From Prochlorococcus sp. AG-402-I23 (GTDB lineage: Bacteria; Cyanobacteriota; Cyanobacteriia; PCC-6307; Cyanobiaceae): 64,000 nucleotides of DNA. How positions within the stretch are numbered: position 1 is the first letter of the stretch; the number at the start of each line of letters is the position of its first letter. The stretch spans positions 1 to 64,000 of the forward strand of contig QCIB01000006.1 of the NCBI GenBank assembly GCA_003216915.1, written 5' to 3'. The notes below the pieces were generated by a model that ran no database searches, had not been told where the DNA came from, and worked only from the letters and a program-made list of their open reading frames with translations. Below are positions 47,642-57,142 of this stretch, one piece after another. The translations under genes were made by a program, and so were the position numbers.

Positions 47642-47749
47642 TTAAAAATTTATTAATGATTTCTATACAATGTTATGAAGAATAGCACAGAGGTAACTAC
47701 TTAAAAAGAAAGATTAATTATTAAAAAGCTTAATTAAGTAGAACTGTGA

Positions 47750-48505
47750 TTAGACGATAGCTGCCATAGCCATTCTTGCAATTTCTCTATTATCTAAACC
47801 TATTTCCATCAATGTATCTTGATAAGCAATCATAAATTCTTCCATTAATTCTTCTTTGTCCATAGCCAAAACAGATGCGTCTTCTGCTACTTCATCTAAC
47901 ATCTTTTTAATTAAGGGAAGGTTAACCTTATTAGCTTCCATTAATTCCTCTTTACAAGTAGATAAATTCTCCTTAAGCCATTCTTGACCATAATTTAAAT
48001 GAAGGTATTCATCTTTAACCACTCCCTCTGTTATTTTTTTTGCAAAAGGATCAGCAACTCTTATGTAGACGTTATAAGCAGAGATTGCAAATGCTTCGAT
48101 TAAGATAGCTTGTATTAAAAGACATGTTGTTAAATTTCCTTTTTCAAGAGCAATTTGAAAATTACCATGTAATTTAGAAAAGAATTTTTTTGCAAATTCC
48201 ATATCAGCTTCTACGCCTAAATTTCTTCCACAGGCAGTAAAGCCTTTTTTATGTTTCATTTCCATTCTCGCCAATTTAGTTAACTCCTCTAACTCATTTG
48301 GTATTAAAGATGCTATTGAAATGTAATTATCATGAGCTTCTTGCTCTCCCTCTATAACAATTGCATTTATTCTGCTGTATGCATCCTTATAAGAATCTGT
48401 AGTGAAGTCGGGTAAATCTAAAGAGATCGGATTAGTCGATTCTTCAATAGTTTTTTTATTTGATTCTAGAGTTTGCATGTCAGTAATCTTTAGCTCATTA
48501 TGCAT
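47750..48505 (-). CDS. ado: Aldehyde deformylating oxygenase (ADO)
   Basis: A ferritin-like di-iron enzyme turning Cn aldehyde into a Cn-1 alkane plus formate. 251 residues. The di-iron ligands are in AIVIEGEQEAHDNY, ARMEMKHKKGF, LIEAFAISAYNVY and KDEYLHLNYG (ExxH pairs). The ATG at 48505 is used; the ATG nine codons on gives 242 residues, closer to characterised enzymes. Together with aar it makes pentadecane and heptadecane in cyanobacteria. Confidence 0.96.
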   Translation of the reverse strand: MHNELKITDMQTLESNKKTIEESTNPISLDLPDFTTDSYKDAYSRINAIVIEGEQEAHDNYISIASLIPNELEELTKLARMEMKHKKGFTACGRNLGVEADMEFAKKFFSKLHGNFQIALEKGNLTTCLLIQAILIEAFAISAYNVYIRVADPFAKKITEGVVKDEYLHLNYGQEWLKENLSTCKEELMEANKVNLPLIKKMLDEVAEDASVLAMDKEELMEEFMIAYQDTLMEIGLDNREIARMAMAAIV

Positions 48506-48588
48506 GAATATTACATGATTATAGTGAGTTTATTTAAATATCATGAAAATAGTTTCAATTGTTAAGTCACATTTTTTACTTAAACTTT

Positions 48589-49383
48589 TTAAGAATTGTT
48601 TGGCCAATCTGATTGCATCAGATTCATAATCAATTTGAACCAATGATTAATCAATAATTCCTTTAAATTTTTCCCTAAAGACTCATTTGCTCCTCTGCTA
48701 TCCCCAATAACACCTGATTTACTGAAGTCGTCAGTAAGCCAAGCAGTAGGCGCATTTCCCTCTAGACTCCAGCCTTCTGGGATCTTCCCTTTAGTGCCCT
48801 CATTTGGCCGTTCATCGCCTACTAATTCTGGTTTTAAAGCGAGCATCAAACTTGTTTCAGCTAAAGAAGCATGAAGCCCATCCTCGATCTCAGTTTTTGT
48901 TAACAATTCATTTAGTCCATTAACACCACTCCATAAGAAACAAGGGAAAACTGCCATCCCTGGTGAGCAACTTCTTAGCTCTCTTGCCGCTGTATTTAGT
49001 AGCGAGATTTGACCTCCATGTCCATTAATCAATATCAATCTTTTAAAGCCCATTTCAGATAATTGGCCTCCGACTTCTTTAATCATTGAAGTTATTAAAT
49101 TTGAGGAAAGTGAAATTGTCCCAGCAAAACCCTTATGTTCTGGCGAAAAACCGATATATTGAGTAGGAAGTTTTTTTAATGGAATATCGGCAGGGATTAA
49201 TTTTAAAACTTCACTAATGATTTCATCAACAAAAATACTATCTGTAGCAAGAGGCAAATGCGGTCCATGTTGCTCAACAGCACCGAATGGCCAAATCACT
49301 GTTGATCGTTTTTCTTTTGCAATACTCTCAATTTCTTGCCAATTTAAATATTCAAATTTATTAGGTATTGGTTTAAAGTTCAT
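48589..49383 (-). CDS. Creatininase family protein (amidohydrolase)
   Basis: 264 residues. The metal-binding motif GAVEQHGPHLPLATDSIFVDEI, then NGHGGQISLLNTAAREL, and GLHASLAETSLMLAL contain the His, Asp and Glu ligands of the creatininase/formamide hydrolase fold. Family members act on creatinine, formylated pyrimidines or mycofactocin peptides; in cyanobacteria the substrate is not known. ATG start. Upstream of ado in the same direction, 83 bases apart. Confidence 0.88.
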   Translation of the reverse strand: MNFKPIPNKFEYLNWQEIESIAKEKRSTVIWPFGAVEQHGPHLPLATDSIFVDEIISEVLKLIPADIPLKKLPTQYIGFSPEHKGFAGTISLSSNLITSMIKEVGGQLSEMGFKRLILINGHGGQISLLNTAARELRSCSPGMAVFPCFLWSGVNGLNELLTKTEIEDGLHASLAETSLMLALKPELVGDERPNEGTKGKIPEGWSLEGNAPTAWLTDDFSKSGVIGDSRGANESLGKNLKELLINHWFKLIMNLMQSDWPNNS

Positions 49384-49449
49384 TAATTTTAATTTTGAGT
49401 ACTAACATTTAGAGTATGTTAATAATTAATTATTCTTATTTTACCTACG

Positions 49450-50667
49450 ATGGGAGTCAGTAATAAAAATGCCCAAGATAATATCCAACCAAAGGGCAAT
49501 AAAAAACCTCTTCAGGTACTTCACATAAGCAAGAAAGATTCTCAAAAAAAATCTCAAGAGATACATAATGAGCAAACCAATTCGCAAGAAGATATTAAAA
49601 AAGAAAATATTGCAATCAAACCTCAAATCATTAAAGATGATTCAGTAAAAGAAATTGAGTACAGTAATGAAAAAACCAAGGATCTTGATATTCCTCATCA
49701 AGATCTAACTCGACAAGACTTAAATAGACCCCTTGATTTTTCTGAGCAAAGCACAGGTTTTCAATTAGAAAGAACAGTTGATGAATTCGATTTTGATGAA
49801 AGTGCTTTTTTGGAGGCTCTAAATGCAAATGAGCCAATTGGGGCCACTGGAGAAATAATTTCAGGTAAGGTTATAGCAATCGAAAGTGATGGATTATATG
49901 TTGACATTGGTGGAAAAGCACCTGGTTATATGCCCAAAAAAGAATGTGGTTTGGGTGTCATAACTAACTTTAAAGAAAAGTTTTCTGTAGGCCTTGAAAT
50001 GGAAGTTTTGGTTATCAAAGAACAAAATGCTGATGGGATGGTAACGGTGAGCGCTCGGGCATTAATTCTGAGGCAAAGTTGGGAGAAAGTATCAAGTTCT
50101 TCAAAAAATGGAGAATTAATTAACGTTTTAATTAATGGATTTAACAGAGGTGGGCTTACTTGTGATGTAGATGGATTAAGAGGATTTATCCCAAGATCTC
50201 AACTTGAAGATGGTCAAGACTATCAATCTTTTGTTGGTAAAAATCTAAAAGTCGCGTTTCTTGAGGTTAATCCAGAATCCAGAAAATTAGTTCTCTCTGA
50301 AAAGAAAGCATCATTAGTATCTAAACTTACAAGTCTAGAATTAGGTCAATTAATTGAAGGAGAAGTTTTAGCTGTAAAACCATATGGCTTCTTTATTGAT
50401 TTAGGTGGAGCTAGTGGACTTCTTCATCAATCCTCATTAACAAATGGATCGATTCGTTCTTTAAGAGAAGTTTTTAGAGAAGGGGAAATTATAAAAGCTT
50501 TAATATCTGAAATTGACCTTGAAAAAGGGCGCATTGGCCTCAATACAGCACTCCTAGAAAACTCTGCTGGAGAATTAATTATTGATAAGCAAAAAGTTAT
50601 GCAAGAAGCTACAGAGAGAGCACTAAAAACTAAAGCACTCTTCGATAAAAAAGAACAAGATAAATGA
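49450..50667 (+). CDS. rps1b: S1 RNA-binding domain protein (ribosomal protein S1-like, second type)
   Basis: 405 residues. The first 105 are polar and probably disordered. Three S1 domains follow: GATGEIISGKVIAIESDGLYVDIGG (about 135), GELINVLINGFNRGGLTCDVDGLRGFIPRSQL (about 220), and GQLIEGEVLAVKPYGFFIDLGG (about 300). The extended N-terminus and three-domain plan match the cyanobacterial S1 paralogue sometimes called Nbp1. ATG start. It overlaps the tab2-like gene by four bases (ATGA). Confidence 0.85.
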   Translation: MGVSNKNAQDNIQPKGNKKPLQVLHISKKDSQKKSQEIHNEQTNSQEDIKKENIAIKPQIIKDDSVKEIEYSNEKTKDLDIPHQDLTRQDLNRPLDFSEQSTGFQLERTVDEFDFDESAFLEALNANEPIGATGEIISGKVIAIESDGLYVDIGGKAPGYMPKKECGLGVITNFKEKFSVGLEMEVLVIKEQNADGMVTVSARALILRQSWEKVSSSSKNGELINVLINGFNRGGLTCDVDGLRGFIPRSQLEDGQDYQSFVGKNLKVAFLEVNPESRKLVLSEKKASLVSKLTSLELGQLIEGEVLAVKPYGFFIDLGGASGLLHQSSLTNGSIRSLREVFREGEIIKALISEIDLEKGRIGLNTALLENSAGELIIDKQKVMQEATERALKTKALFDKKEQDK

Positions 50668-51569
50668 ACATTAATAAAAAAATGCAGTCAAGTCTTAAAT
50701 TAAAAATTTCAGATTGGGAATTAGACTTTTACTCAAGACCAATTATTGAATCAAATGGAAAAAAAAGGTGGGAGTTAATTATTTGCTCTACTAGAAATTA
50801 TAAGGCAGAAGATATTTTCATTTGGAATAAAAAATGTCCTGCCAATGAAGTTAACTCAGTATGGCTTACAAAAGCACTAAATGAAGCAATAAGTGAAGCA
50901 AAAGAACAAGGGTGGGGGAAACCTTCAATAGTTCGATTCTGGAGGTCGTCAATGAAATCGATCATTAAGAAATCTCTGGAGGCTCTAAGTATTGAAGCTA
51001 TTGTAAGTAGGAGAACTTACGATTTATTAGATAGAATCGAATTCCTTGAAAAAGAGATTTATCCAAAGGAAAAAGGTTATGTAAAAGGCGTATTAGCCCC
51101 TACTTTTACTTCTAAAATGGAAAATTCTCCTCAACCTCTGCCAGAAGCAGTAAGGGGCGATGCTTTAACTATCTCTGAAATATCAATTGGCGAATTAAAA
51201 TCAGCAGAAAATTGGCCTATAGAATTTGGAGATATTTTCCCAATTCAGCAAGATTTAGATAATAATTACTTAGTTCCTGGATTAAGACTTTTTAGCAAAG
51301 ATAGATGTTTAGCACTTTCTGCATGGTTCAGTTGTTTAGAACCTATTAAATTAGTCATCAATAAGAACCAACTCATACTTGAAGCTTCAGAAGACGATAA
51401 GTGGCTGGTAACTGATTTACCAGAAAAAGATGCAAACATTTTGAGTGCAAAGTTTTTAGAGAATAAGAAAAATTCTTTTGGTTATCAATTTATTTCCATA
51501 CAGTCGACGCCATACATCGAAAAATTTGCAGGATTCTGGATCTTGAGAGATATTGAATTAATTTCATAA
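50664..51569 (+). CDS. Tab2/Atab2 family RNA-binding protein (DUF1092)
   Basis: 301 residues. The algal homologue Tab2 promotes translation of psaB; cyanobacterial members are little studied. LKISDWELDFYSRPIIESNGKKRWELIIC, PQPLPEAVRGDALTIS and VPGLRLFSKDRCLALSAWFSCLEPIKL are the conserved blocks (each seen in order, at the N-terminus, near 155 and near 215), and KFAGFWILRDIE closes the protein. ATG overlaps the S1-like gene; together an RNA-binding pair for translation control of photosynthesis genes is plausible. Confidence 0.85.
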   Translation: MNINKKMQSSLKLKISDWELDFYSRPIIESNGKKRWELIICSTRNYKAEDIFIWNKKCPANEVNSVWLTKALNEAISEAKEQGWGKPSIVRFWRSSMKSIIKKSLEALSIEAIVSRRTYDLLDRIEFLEKEIYPKEKGYVKGVLAPTFTSKMENSPQPLPEAVRGDALTISEISIGELKSAENWPIEFGDIFPIQQDLDNNYLVPGLRLFSKDRCLALSAWFSCLEPIKLVINKNQLILEASEDDKWLVTDLPEKDANILSAKFLENKKNSFGYQFISIQSTPYIEKFAGFWILRDIELIS

Positions 51570-51578
51570 ATTCAGTTT

Positions 51579-51583
51579 AGGAG
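51579..51583 (+). promoter_or_regulatory. Shine-Dalgarno AGGAG supporting an ATT start for the PgeF-like gene
   Basis: AGGAG lies ten bases after the Tab2 stop, with an eight-base spacer to an ATT at 51592 in the frame of the PgeF-like protein. No ATG, GTG or TTG is present in that frame between the stop at 51559-51561 and the GTG at 51799. Confidence 0.6.
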
Positions 51584-51591
51584 CAGGAACT

Positions 51592-52374
51592 ATTCCATAC
51601 AAAGAAATATATTTCTCAAAAGTTGAATTTTTTATTCAAAACAAAAAATTTGAGTACTATAAATCACCTATCCTTAGTCAAAATAATTTCAAACATGCAT
51701 ACTTTACGAAGTCAAGCTCTGAGAAATTTCTTCAATTATTAGGGAATCACTTTAATCAAAATTACATAAATTGTGTTTCCAATCAAATTCACAGTAATGT
51801 GATAGTGATTGGATCTCATTCGGAAGAAGGGATTAAGACTGATGCAGATGGTCTTGTTGGTAATAAATGCAATCAAAACTTATGGGTTTACACAGCTGAT
51901 TGTATGCCAATATTTTTTGCAGATAAAAGGACAAGAAATGTAGCAACCTTGCATTGTGGAAGAAAAGGTTTAGAAAAAAAAATAATAAAAAATCTGATTA
52001 AAATTTTTGATAATTATGGGACATCTAGAGATAACTTACTTGTTGCAATAGGACCAGCGATTTCGAAGGAACATTATCTCGTTGATCAAATGACATTCAA
52101 AGAATTTTATAGAAAAGCCGAAAACAAAAACATAACTTTCAATTTGACTAAAGCTGAAAAAGATCTTTACTTTAGTGATTCAAATCACTTCAAAGAGCAA
52201 AACTTAAATCAACTTGATCTTAAAAAATCTGCATATAGACAACTTTTAAATGAGAACATCCCTAATACAAATATAGATATCTCAAATTTATGCACATACA
52301 AATTAAAAAATGAATTTAATTCCTGGAGAAGGAGCAAAACATTCTCTAGACAATGGAATTTTATTTGCACATAG
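51592..52374 (+). CDS. pgeF: PgeF/YfiH laccase-domain family protein with probable ATT start
   Basis: A copper/zinc-site family; E. coli PgeF edits peptidoglycan precursors and others have oxidase or nucleoside phosphorylase/deaminase activity. From ATT the protein is 260 residues, the usual length. KHAYFTKSSSE, SNQIHSNVIVIG and ADGLVGNKCNQ precede the metal motifs TADCMPIFFAD (Cys) and VATLHCGRKGL (His). IGPAISKEHYLVD and the C-terminal NLCTYKLKNEFNSWRRSK complete it. Starting at the GTG at 51799 would delete about 69 conserved residues. It follows the S1 and Tab2 genes, probably in one operon. Confidence 0.8.
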   Translation: MPYKEIYFSKVEFFIQNKKFEYYKSPILSQNNFKHAYFTKSSSEKFLQLLGNHFNQNYINCVSNQIHSNVIVIGSHSEEGIKTDADGLVGNKCNQNLWVYTADCMPIFFADKRTRNVATLHCGRKGLEKKIIKNLIKIFDNYGTSRDNLLVAIGPAISKEHYLVDQMTFKEFYRKAENKNITFNLTKAEKDLYFSDSNHFKEQNLNQLDLKKSAYRQLLNENIPNTNIDISNLCTYKLKNEFNSWRRSKTFSRQWNFICT

Positions 52375-52380
52375 AGATAG

Positions 52381-52731
52381 TTAACTTGGACAAATTTCAC
52401 TAGTTAAGTCTTTAGTGACTAATAATTCAGTCATCTCCTTATTACCTTTAATATTAAAAACTTTTGCTAACAAAATATTCTCTTTGAAACCAAAAGGTTT
52501 TATTTTAACTTTGCTTCCCCTTGGGAATTCTCTCTTAAGTAAATTAGATGCTTCAAGCTCATCATTTTCATTTACATCTACACAAAATAATCCAATAGTT
52601 AAATTTCTATTTTGATCCCCCACCAAAATAGTATTGGAACTTTTAATTTGAAGAATTTCAGCCGAGTTAACTTCTACAGGATTAAAAGTAATCAAGCAGA
52701 TTATAATTAAAATTTTTGAAAATTTTTTCAA
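52381..52731 (-). CDS. Secreted SNase-like small protein, probably non-catalytic (TTG start)
   Basis: 116 residues with a clear Sec signal (KILIIICLITFNPVEV, cleavage near NSA). The mature part (SNTILVGDQNRNLTIGLFCVDV, then NLLKREFPRGSKVKIKPFG, ILLAKVFNIKG, LLVTKDLTSEICP) follows the strand pattern of staphylococcal-nuclease folds. The catalytic Arg-Asp-Glu residues are absent. Two Cys (in LFCVDV and EICPS) may form a disulfide. Start TTG at 52731. The call is a fold guess. Confidence 0.5.
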   Translation of the reverse strand: MKKFSKILIIICLITFNPVEVNSAEILQIKSSNTILVGDQNRNLTIGLFCVDVNENDELEASNLLKREFPRGSKVKIKPFGFKENILLAKVFNIKGNKEMTELLVTKDLTSEICPS

Positions 52732-52768
52732 TTCAGAAATATCTAAGTTTTTGAATTATGTTAAAGAA

Positions 52769-52800
52769 AATTTTTTAAAAAAGACGAATTTTAAAAAATT
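52769..52800 (-). terminator. AT-rich inverted repeat at the ilvB end
   Basis: AATTTTTTAAAA (52769-52780) and TTTTAAAAAATT (52789-52800) are exact reverse complements with an eight-base loop. The repeat overlaps the ilvB stop, and on the minus strand TTTTC follows. It may end ilvB transcription. There are no GC pairs in the stem, so this is weak. Confidence 0.35.
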
Positions 52801-54562
52801 AGTCTTCACAATTAACATATCCAACCATTTGAGCATTACTTTTTCCCGGAGGAACCATTGGATAACAATTTTCACCTCTTCTGACAAGAATATTAATCAA
52901 GGCAGGGCCGTCATGATCAAGCGCATTTTTTAATTCATTCTGTAATTGTTTTCTATCTGAAATTAAGTATCCCTTAACTCCAAAAGATTCAGCAAGTTTT
53001 ACGAAATCAGGTTCACCACAACTCATATCAGATGAGGAATATCTTTCATCGTAGAAACTTTCCTGCCATTGTCTTACCATCCCTTGCCAGCGATTATTTA
53101 TAATAATCAATTTCACCTTTAGACCATATTGAGATAAAGTTCCTAATTCTTGAATATTCATTAAGACACTTGCATCTCCTGCAATACAAATTACATCTGA
53201 ATTAGGTAAGGCTGCTTTTACTCCAATTGCAGCTGGCAATCCAAAACCCATAGTTCCTAAGCCTGCACTACTAATCCATTTTCTTGGAGAATTCCTAAGA
53301 TATTGAGCAGCCCACATCTGATGTTGTCCTACATCTGTAGTTACATAAGCATCGGGTGAAAGTTCCCTCACTTTTAAAAGAACCTCCTGAGGATAAATTT
53401 CTCCTTCTTTAGGTGGGTCATATAAAGGGTGCTTATTTTTCCAAAAATCAATTTTTTCTAACCAGTTTTTCGTCTGACAAGTAAATTTGTTATTTAGAGA
53501 TTGCTCATTAATTTTGAGAACAGCTTTTGAAACATCAGAAACAATTGCAACATCTACACGTCTATTTTTATTAACTTCTGCCGGGTCAATATCTATGTGA
53601 ATTACCTTTGCATTAGGTGCAAAAGTATCTAATTTTCCTGTCACCCTATCATCGAATCTAGCTCCAATAGCAATTAAAAGATCGCATTCTGTAACAGCGA
53701 AATTTGCGTAAGCAGTTCCATGCATTCCTAACATCCCTAATGATAAATTGTCTTTTTCATCAAAAACGCCCTTCCCCATTAAGGTTGTGGTAACTGGTAT
53801 TTGATAATTCTTAGCCAAAGTTTTTATTTCATCATGAGCCCCTGAAGATATTGCCCCGCCTCCTACGTATAGCAGAGGCCTTTCAGAATCTTCTATTAAT
53901 TTAATTGCTTTATTGATATCGCAATCATTAATTTCTCCATTCCTTTTAAATCCTTTAGGAATAATCTCACCAGGCAAAACTCTTTGGTAATTAAAGAACT
54001 CCTGACCTACATCTTTGGGTATATCAATTAAGACAGGGCCAGGCCTTCCAGATGATGCTATAAAAAAAGCTTCAGAAACTACTTTCGCGATATCTGAAGG
54101 ATCTCTTATTACCCATGAATGTTTCACTATTGGAAGAGTTATCCCAAAAATATCAGTTTCTTGAAAAGCATCTGTCCCTATAGCAGGTCTTGGGACTTGA
54201 CCTGTAACTACAACTAGGGGGACTGAATCCATCTGCGCAGTGGCAATTCCAGTTACCAAATTTGTTGCACCTGGGCCTGAGGTCCCAAAACATACTCCTA
54301 CTTCACCAGTAGACCTTGCATATCCATCAGCCGCATGTGAACCACCTTGTTCATGCCTAACCATATAATGCTTTAACCAACCTTCTTGTTCTGCCTTATG
54401 AACAGCATCATATATTGGTAGTATGGCTCCTCCAGGATATCCAAATATAACTTTTACCCCATGAATTTTTAAAGAATCCATTAGTGCATCTGCACCAGTT
54501 ATCCAAACTGGATTTTCATGTTTTGGACTACCCTTTGAAAAGGATCTCGAAGTAAGGGTCAC
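52799..54562 (-). CDS. ilvB: Acetolactate synthase large subunit (GTG start)
   Basis: TPP- and FAD-dependent first common step of branched-chain amino acid synthesis. 587 residues. [15 protein letters not shown], the catalytic Glu region [32 protein letters not shown], and the TPP/Mg motif [12 protein letters not shown] to [11 protein letters not shown] are clear. GTG at 54562 begins a short extension before the TPP domain ([13 protein letters not shown]). The small subunit gene is not in the window. hemH lies upstream in the same direction. Confidence 0.97.
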   Translation of the reverse strand: MTLTSRSFSKGSPKHENPVWITGADALMDSLKIHGVKVIFGYPGGAILPIYDAVHKAEQEGWLKHYMVRHEQGGSHAADGYARSTGEVGVCFGTSGPGATNLVTGIATAQMDSVPLVVVTGQVPRPAIGTDAFQETDIFGITLPIVKHSWVIRDPSDIAKVVSEAFFIASSGRPGPVLIDIPKDVGQEFFNYQRVLPGEIIPKGFKRNGEINDCDINKAIKLIEDSERPLLYVGGGAISSGAHDEIKTLAKNYQIPVTTTLMGKGVFDEKDNLSLGMLGMHGTAYANFAVTECDLLIAIGARFDDRVTGKLDTFAPNAKVIHIDIDPAEVNKNRRVDVAIVSDVSKAVLKINEQSLNNKFTCQTKNWLEKIDFWKNKHPLYDPPKEGEIYPQEVLLKVRELSPDAYVTTDVGQHQMWAAQYLRNSPRKWISSAGLGTMGFGLPAAIGVKAALPNSDVICIAGDASVLMNIQELGTLSQYGLKVKLIIINNRWQGMVRQWQESFYDERYSSSDMSCGEPDFVKLAESFGVKGYLISDRKQLQNELKNALDHDGPALINILVRRGENCYPMVPPGKSNAQMVGYVNCED

Positions 54563-54698
54563 TAAAGAAATTCAATATTTAATATAAATAGTAAACTTAA
54601 TTAAATACTTTTGCCTCATTTAGAAATGTAATGTCAGAAATGTATTCAAAAAAATCTTTCAATAAATTTAAGATTTTCAAATAAATTTCACTTGTTCT

Positions 54699-55874
54699 TT
54701 ATAAAATGCCTAATTTATGTAGAGGTCCAGAGCCTGAAATAAGTTCAATAAAAAGTACAAGAAAAATAATCATTGCAACCCTTCCGTTCCAAACTTCTGA
54801 ACTATTATTCCAACCCCATTGCCACTTCTCTTGGGGATAAAGTTTAACTTTTTCAGGCAACTGAGAGGCCTCCTCTATATTAACAAGAGGGCCTTCCAAG
54901 CAGGAAATCACTAGATCACTAAGGCCTTCAATAAAAGTAGGATGAGTATTTAAAGCCTTAACTCTTCGAAAGTTTTTAATACCAGCCTTTTCAGCAATTT
55001 CTTTATATTCAATATCAATTTCTTGCAATGTTTCGATATGCTCTCCAACGAAACTTATAGGAACCACAATCAGATCATTAACATTTGACCTTCCAAGATC
55101 AGCTAACACTTCTTCTGTATAAGGCTTCAACCATTCAACAGGACCAACTCTACTTTGATAAGAAAGTGTATAAGGGTTACTATGCCCTAAACATTTTTCC
55201 AGCTCATTTATAATTAACAAAGAACAATCTTCAATTTGTTGTTTATAAGGGTCTCCAGCTTCTTCTACGTAACTCTTAGGGACTCCATGAGCAGTAAAAA
55301 ATATATGGGCTTTTGAAGGTGATTCACAAATTGAAATTTGTTCAGAAATTAATTCGACCATAGACCTTAAATAACCTGATTGACTGAACCAACTCCTTAC
55401 ACATCTCATTGGAACCTTCTTAAATTCATCATCAGAATCTCGCAATTTTTTTAATTCCCTAAAGCTCGAACCACTAGTACTTATCGAAAAATGTGGATAC
55501 AAGGGTATTACAACAACTTGATCTATGCCATCTGCTTTCATATCAGCAATTGCTGATTCGGTAAAAGGATGCCAATACCTCATAGCAATATAGGTAGTAG
55601 CATTAAACCCTTTGTCCCTTAATTTAGATTGTAATTCTCTTGCTTGTTGTTCAGTTATCCTTCTGATAGGTGAACCTCCACCTATAGAAAGGTAGGCCTG
55701 TTGTGAAGTAGTACTCCTAAGCGTACTAATTAACCAAGCTAGGGGCTTTTGAAAAACGGGGAATGGAGTTCTGATTATTTCTGGATCAGAAAAGAGATTG
55801 TATAAAAATGGGCCTACATCAGTAATGCGTTCAGGCCCTCCTAAATTCATTAGTAAGACGCCTATTTTATCCAT
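54699..55874 (-). CDS. hemH: Ferrochelatase with C-terminal chlorophyll-binding (Hlip-like) domain
   Basis: Inserts Fe2+ into protoporphyrin IX. 391 residues, longer than bacterial enzymes of about 320. [15 protein letters not shown] at the start, [19 protein letters not shown] with the catalytic His, and [17 protein letters not shown] are the core. After a linker the last 40 residues ([21 protein letters not shown]) form a single transmembrane helix with the ExxNxR chlorophyll-binding motif seen in Hlips. This fused form is typical of oxygenic phototrophs. ATG start. Confidence 0.97.
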   Translation of the reverse strand: MDKIGVLLMNLGGPERITDVGPFLYNLFSDPEIIRTPFPVFQKPLAWLISTLRSTTSQQAYLSIGGGSPIRRITEQQARELQSKLRDKGFNATTYIAMRYWHPFTESAIADMKADGIDQVVVIPLYPHFSISTSGSSFRELKKLRDSDDEFKKVPMRCVRSWFSQSGYLRSMVELISEQISICESPSKAHIFFTAHGVPKSYVEEAGDPYKQQIEDCSLLIINELEKCLGHSNPYTLSYQSRVGPVEWLKPYTEEVLADLGRSNVNDLIVVPISFVGEHIETLQEIDIEYKEIAEKAGIKNFRRVKALNTHPTFIEGLSDLVISCLEGPLVNIEEASQLPEKVKLYPQEKWQWGWNNSSEVWNGRVAMIIFLVLFIELISGSGPLHKLGIL

Positions 55875-55939
55875 TTAAAATTTATGGAGATTGAAAATCA
55901 ACATTTAAAACGTCATTATATGGTCAATTATATAATTAA

Positions 55940-57100
55940 ATGAACGTAATTCAGGAAATTAATAATGTCAATGATAAATTTGCTACTCAAGGCAGCAAGC
56001 TTAAAATTGAGAAAAGAGGAGAGAAATTAAATATCCGTGGTTCACTACCCTCTAAAGAAAATAAAAATAACTTTAAAATTCAAAGAATATCTCTTGGTTT
56101 AAAGGCTGATATTTCTGGATTAGAGGAGGCCAAAAAAAAATTACAATTAATCAATTTGCAATTGGAATTGAATCAATTTGATTGGATTAATTGGATAGGC
56201 AAACCTTATAAAAAGGAAATAAAAGATGGTTTTGAATTCCCCAATAGATTAAATCAATTTGAGGAATTTTTTTTTAAAGAAAATAAAAGTGATTTTCTAA
56301 CCAGCACTAGAAAAACTACTTGGAGAAGTTCTTACAAACCATATATGAAAAGAATCCTAAATATTTACAATGATTATGAGAATGAAGCTTTAGAAAAAAT
56401 ATTTCAAAAAACACTTGAAAGTTATAAGGAAGGTACTAGAAGTAGGAAACAATGTGCTACTTCTTTAAATGTTTTAGCTAAGTTTTTGGACATTAAACTA
56501 CCAGAAGATTGGAAGTTAAATTCTAGAGGATATGGTTTGAACAAAGCAGGATTTAGGGATCTCCCTAAAGACGAGTTAATAGAAAAACTGTGGGAGACGA
56601 TACCAAACAAGTCTTGGAAATTTGTTTTTGGTTTGATGGCTACATATGGATTGAGGAATCATGAAGTATTTTTTTGTGATTTAAGTTCTCTTACTAATTT
56701 TGGGGACAAAATTATTAGAGTTTTACCTACCACTAAAACTGGGGAACATCAAGTTTGGCCATTTCATCCTGAATGGGTGGAAAAGTTCGAATTATCAAAA
56801 CTTGGTGAGAATCCAGAACTTCTTCCAAATATCAATAGAGACCTTAAAATTACAACCTTACAAAATATTGGGAAAAAAATTACAGATCAGTTTAAGCGTT
56901 ACTCTTTACAAATAAAACCTTATGATCTACGGCATGCTTGGGCAGTAAGAACAATTTTTTATGATTTACCTGATACTGTGGCTGCCAGAATGATGGGACA
57001 TTCGGTTAGCTTACATACTGAAACTTATCACCACTGGATTACTAAAAGAGATCAACAACAGGCCGTAAATAATGCACTCTTAAAAGTTAAAAGATTATAA
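55940..57100 (+). CDS. Tyrosine recombinase/phage integrase family protein
   Basis: 386 residues. The N-terminal 150 residues contain an Arm/SAM-like DNA-binding part (SDFLTSTRKTTWRSSYKPYMKRI). The catalytic domain has Arg239 (TYGLRNHEVF), a beta-hairpin Lys (TTKTGEHQVW), Arg331 (KPYDLRHAW), His354 (MMGHSVS) and the nucleophile Tyr363 (TETYHHW). The box II His position is Tyr328. No tRNA, repeats or phage genes are near, so it looks like a resident gene rather than an active element. Role unknown. Confidence 0.85.
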   Translation: MNVIQEINNVNDKFATQGSKLKIEKRGEKLNIRGSLPSKENKNNFKIQRISLGLKADISGLEEAKKKLQLINLQLELNQFDWINWIGKPYKKEIKDGFEFPNRLNQFEEFFFKENKSDFLTSTRKTTWRSSYKPYMKRILNIYNDYENEALEKIFQKTLESYKEGTRSRKQCATSLNVLAKFLDIKLPEDWKLNSRGYGLNKAGFRDLPKDELIEKLWETIPNKSWKFVFGLMATYGLRNHEVFFCDLSSLTNFGDKIIRVLPTTKTGEHQVWPFHPEWVEKFELSKLGENPELLPNINRDLKITTLQNIGKKITDQFKRYSLQIKPYDLRHAWAVRTIFYDLPDTVAARMMGHSVSLHTETYHHWITKRDQQQAVNNALLKVKRL

Positions 57101-57142
57101 ACATTTAAAGATTTATAATAATAAAATAAAAATAAGGGTCAT

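Noticed and set aside
51562-51800. Frameshift or pseudogene explanation for the missing pgeF start
   Set aside because: The frame is continuous with conserved sequence and a Shine-Dalgarno site at the right distance from ATT; the only nearby ATG (51695) is in another frame without family similarity.
54622-54644. AGAAATGTA direct repeat upstream of ilvB
   Set aside because: Two nine-base copies 14 bases apart, but AT-rich, without dyad symmetry; too weak to call an operator.
55875-57142. Genomic island or prophage around the tyrosine recombinase
   Set aside because: Both neighbours are core genes (hemH, cobO); no tRNA, direct repeats, phage genes or composition change.
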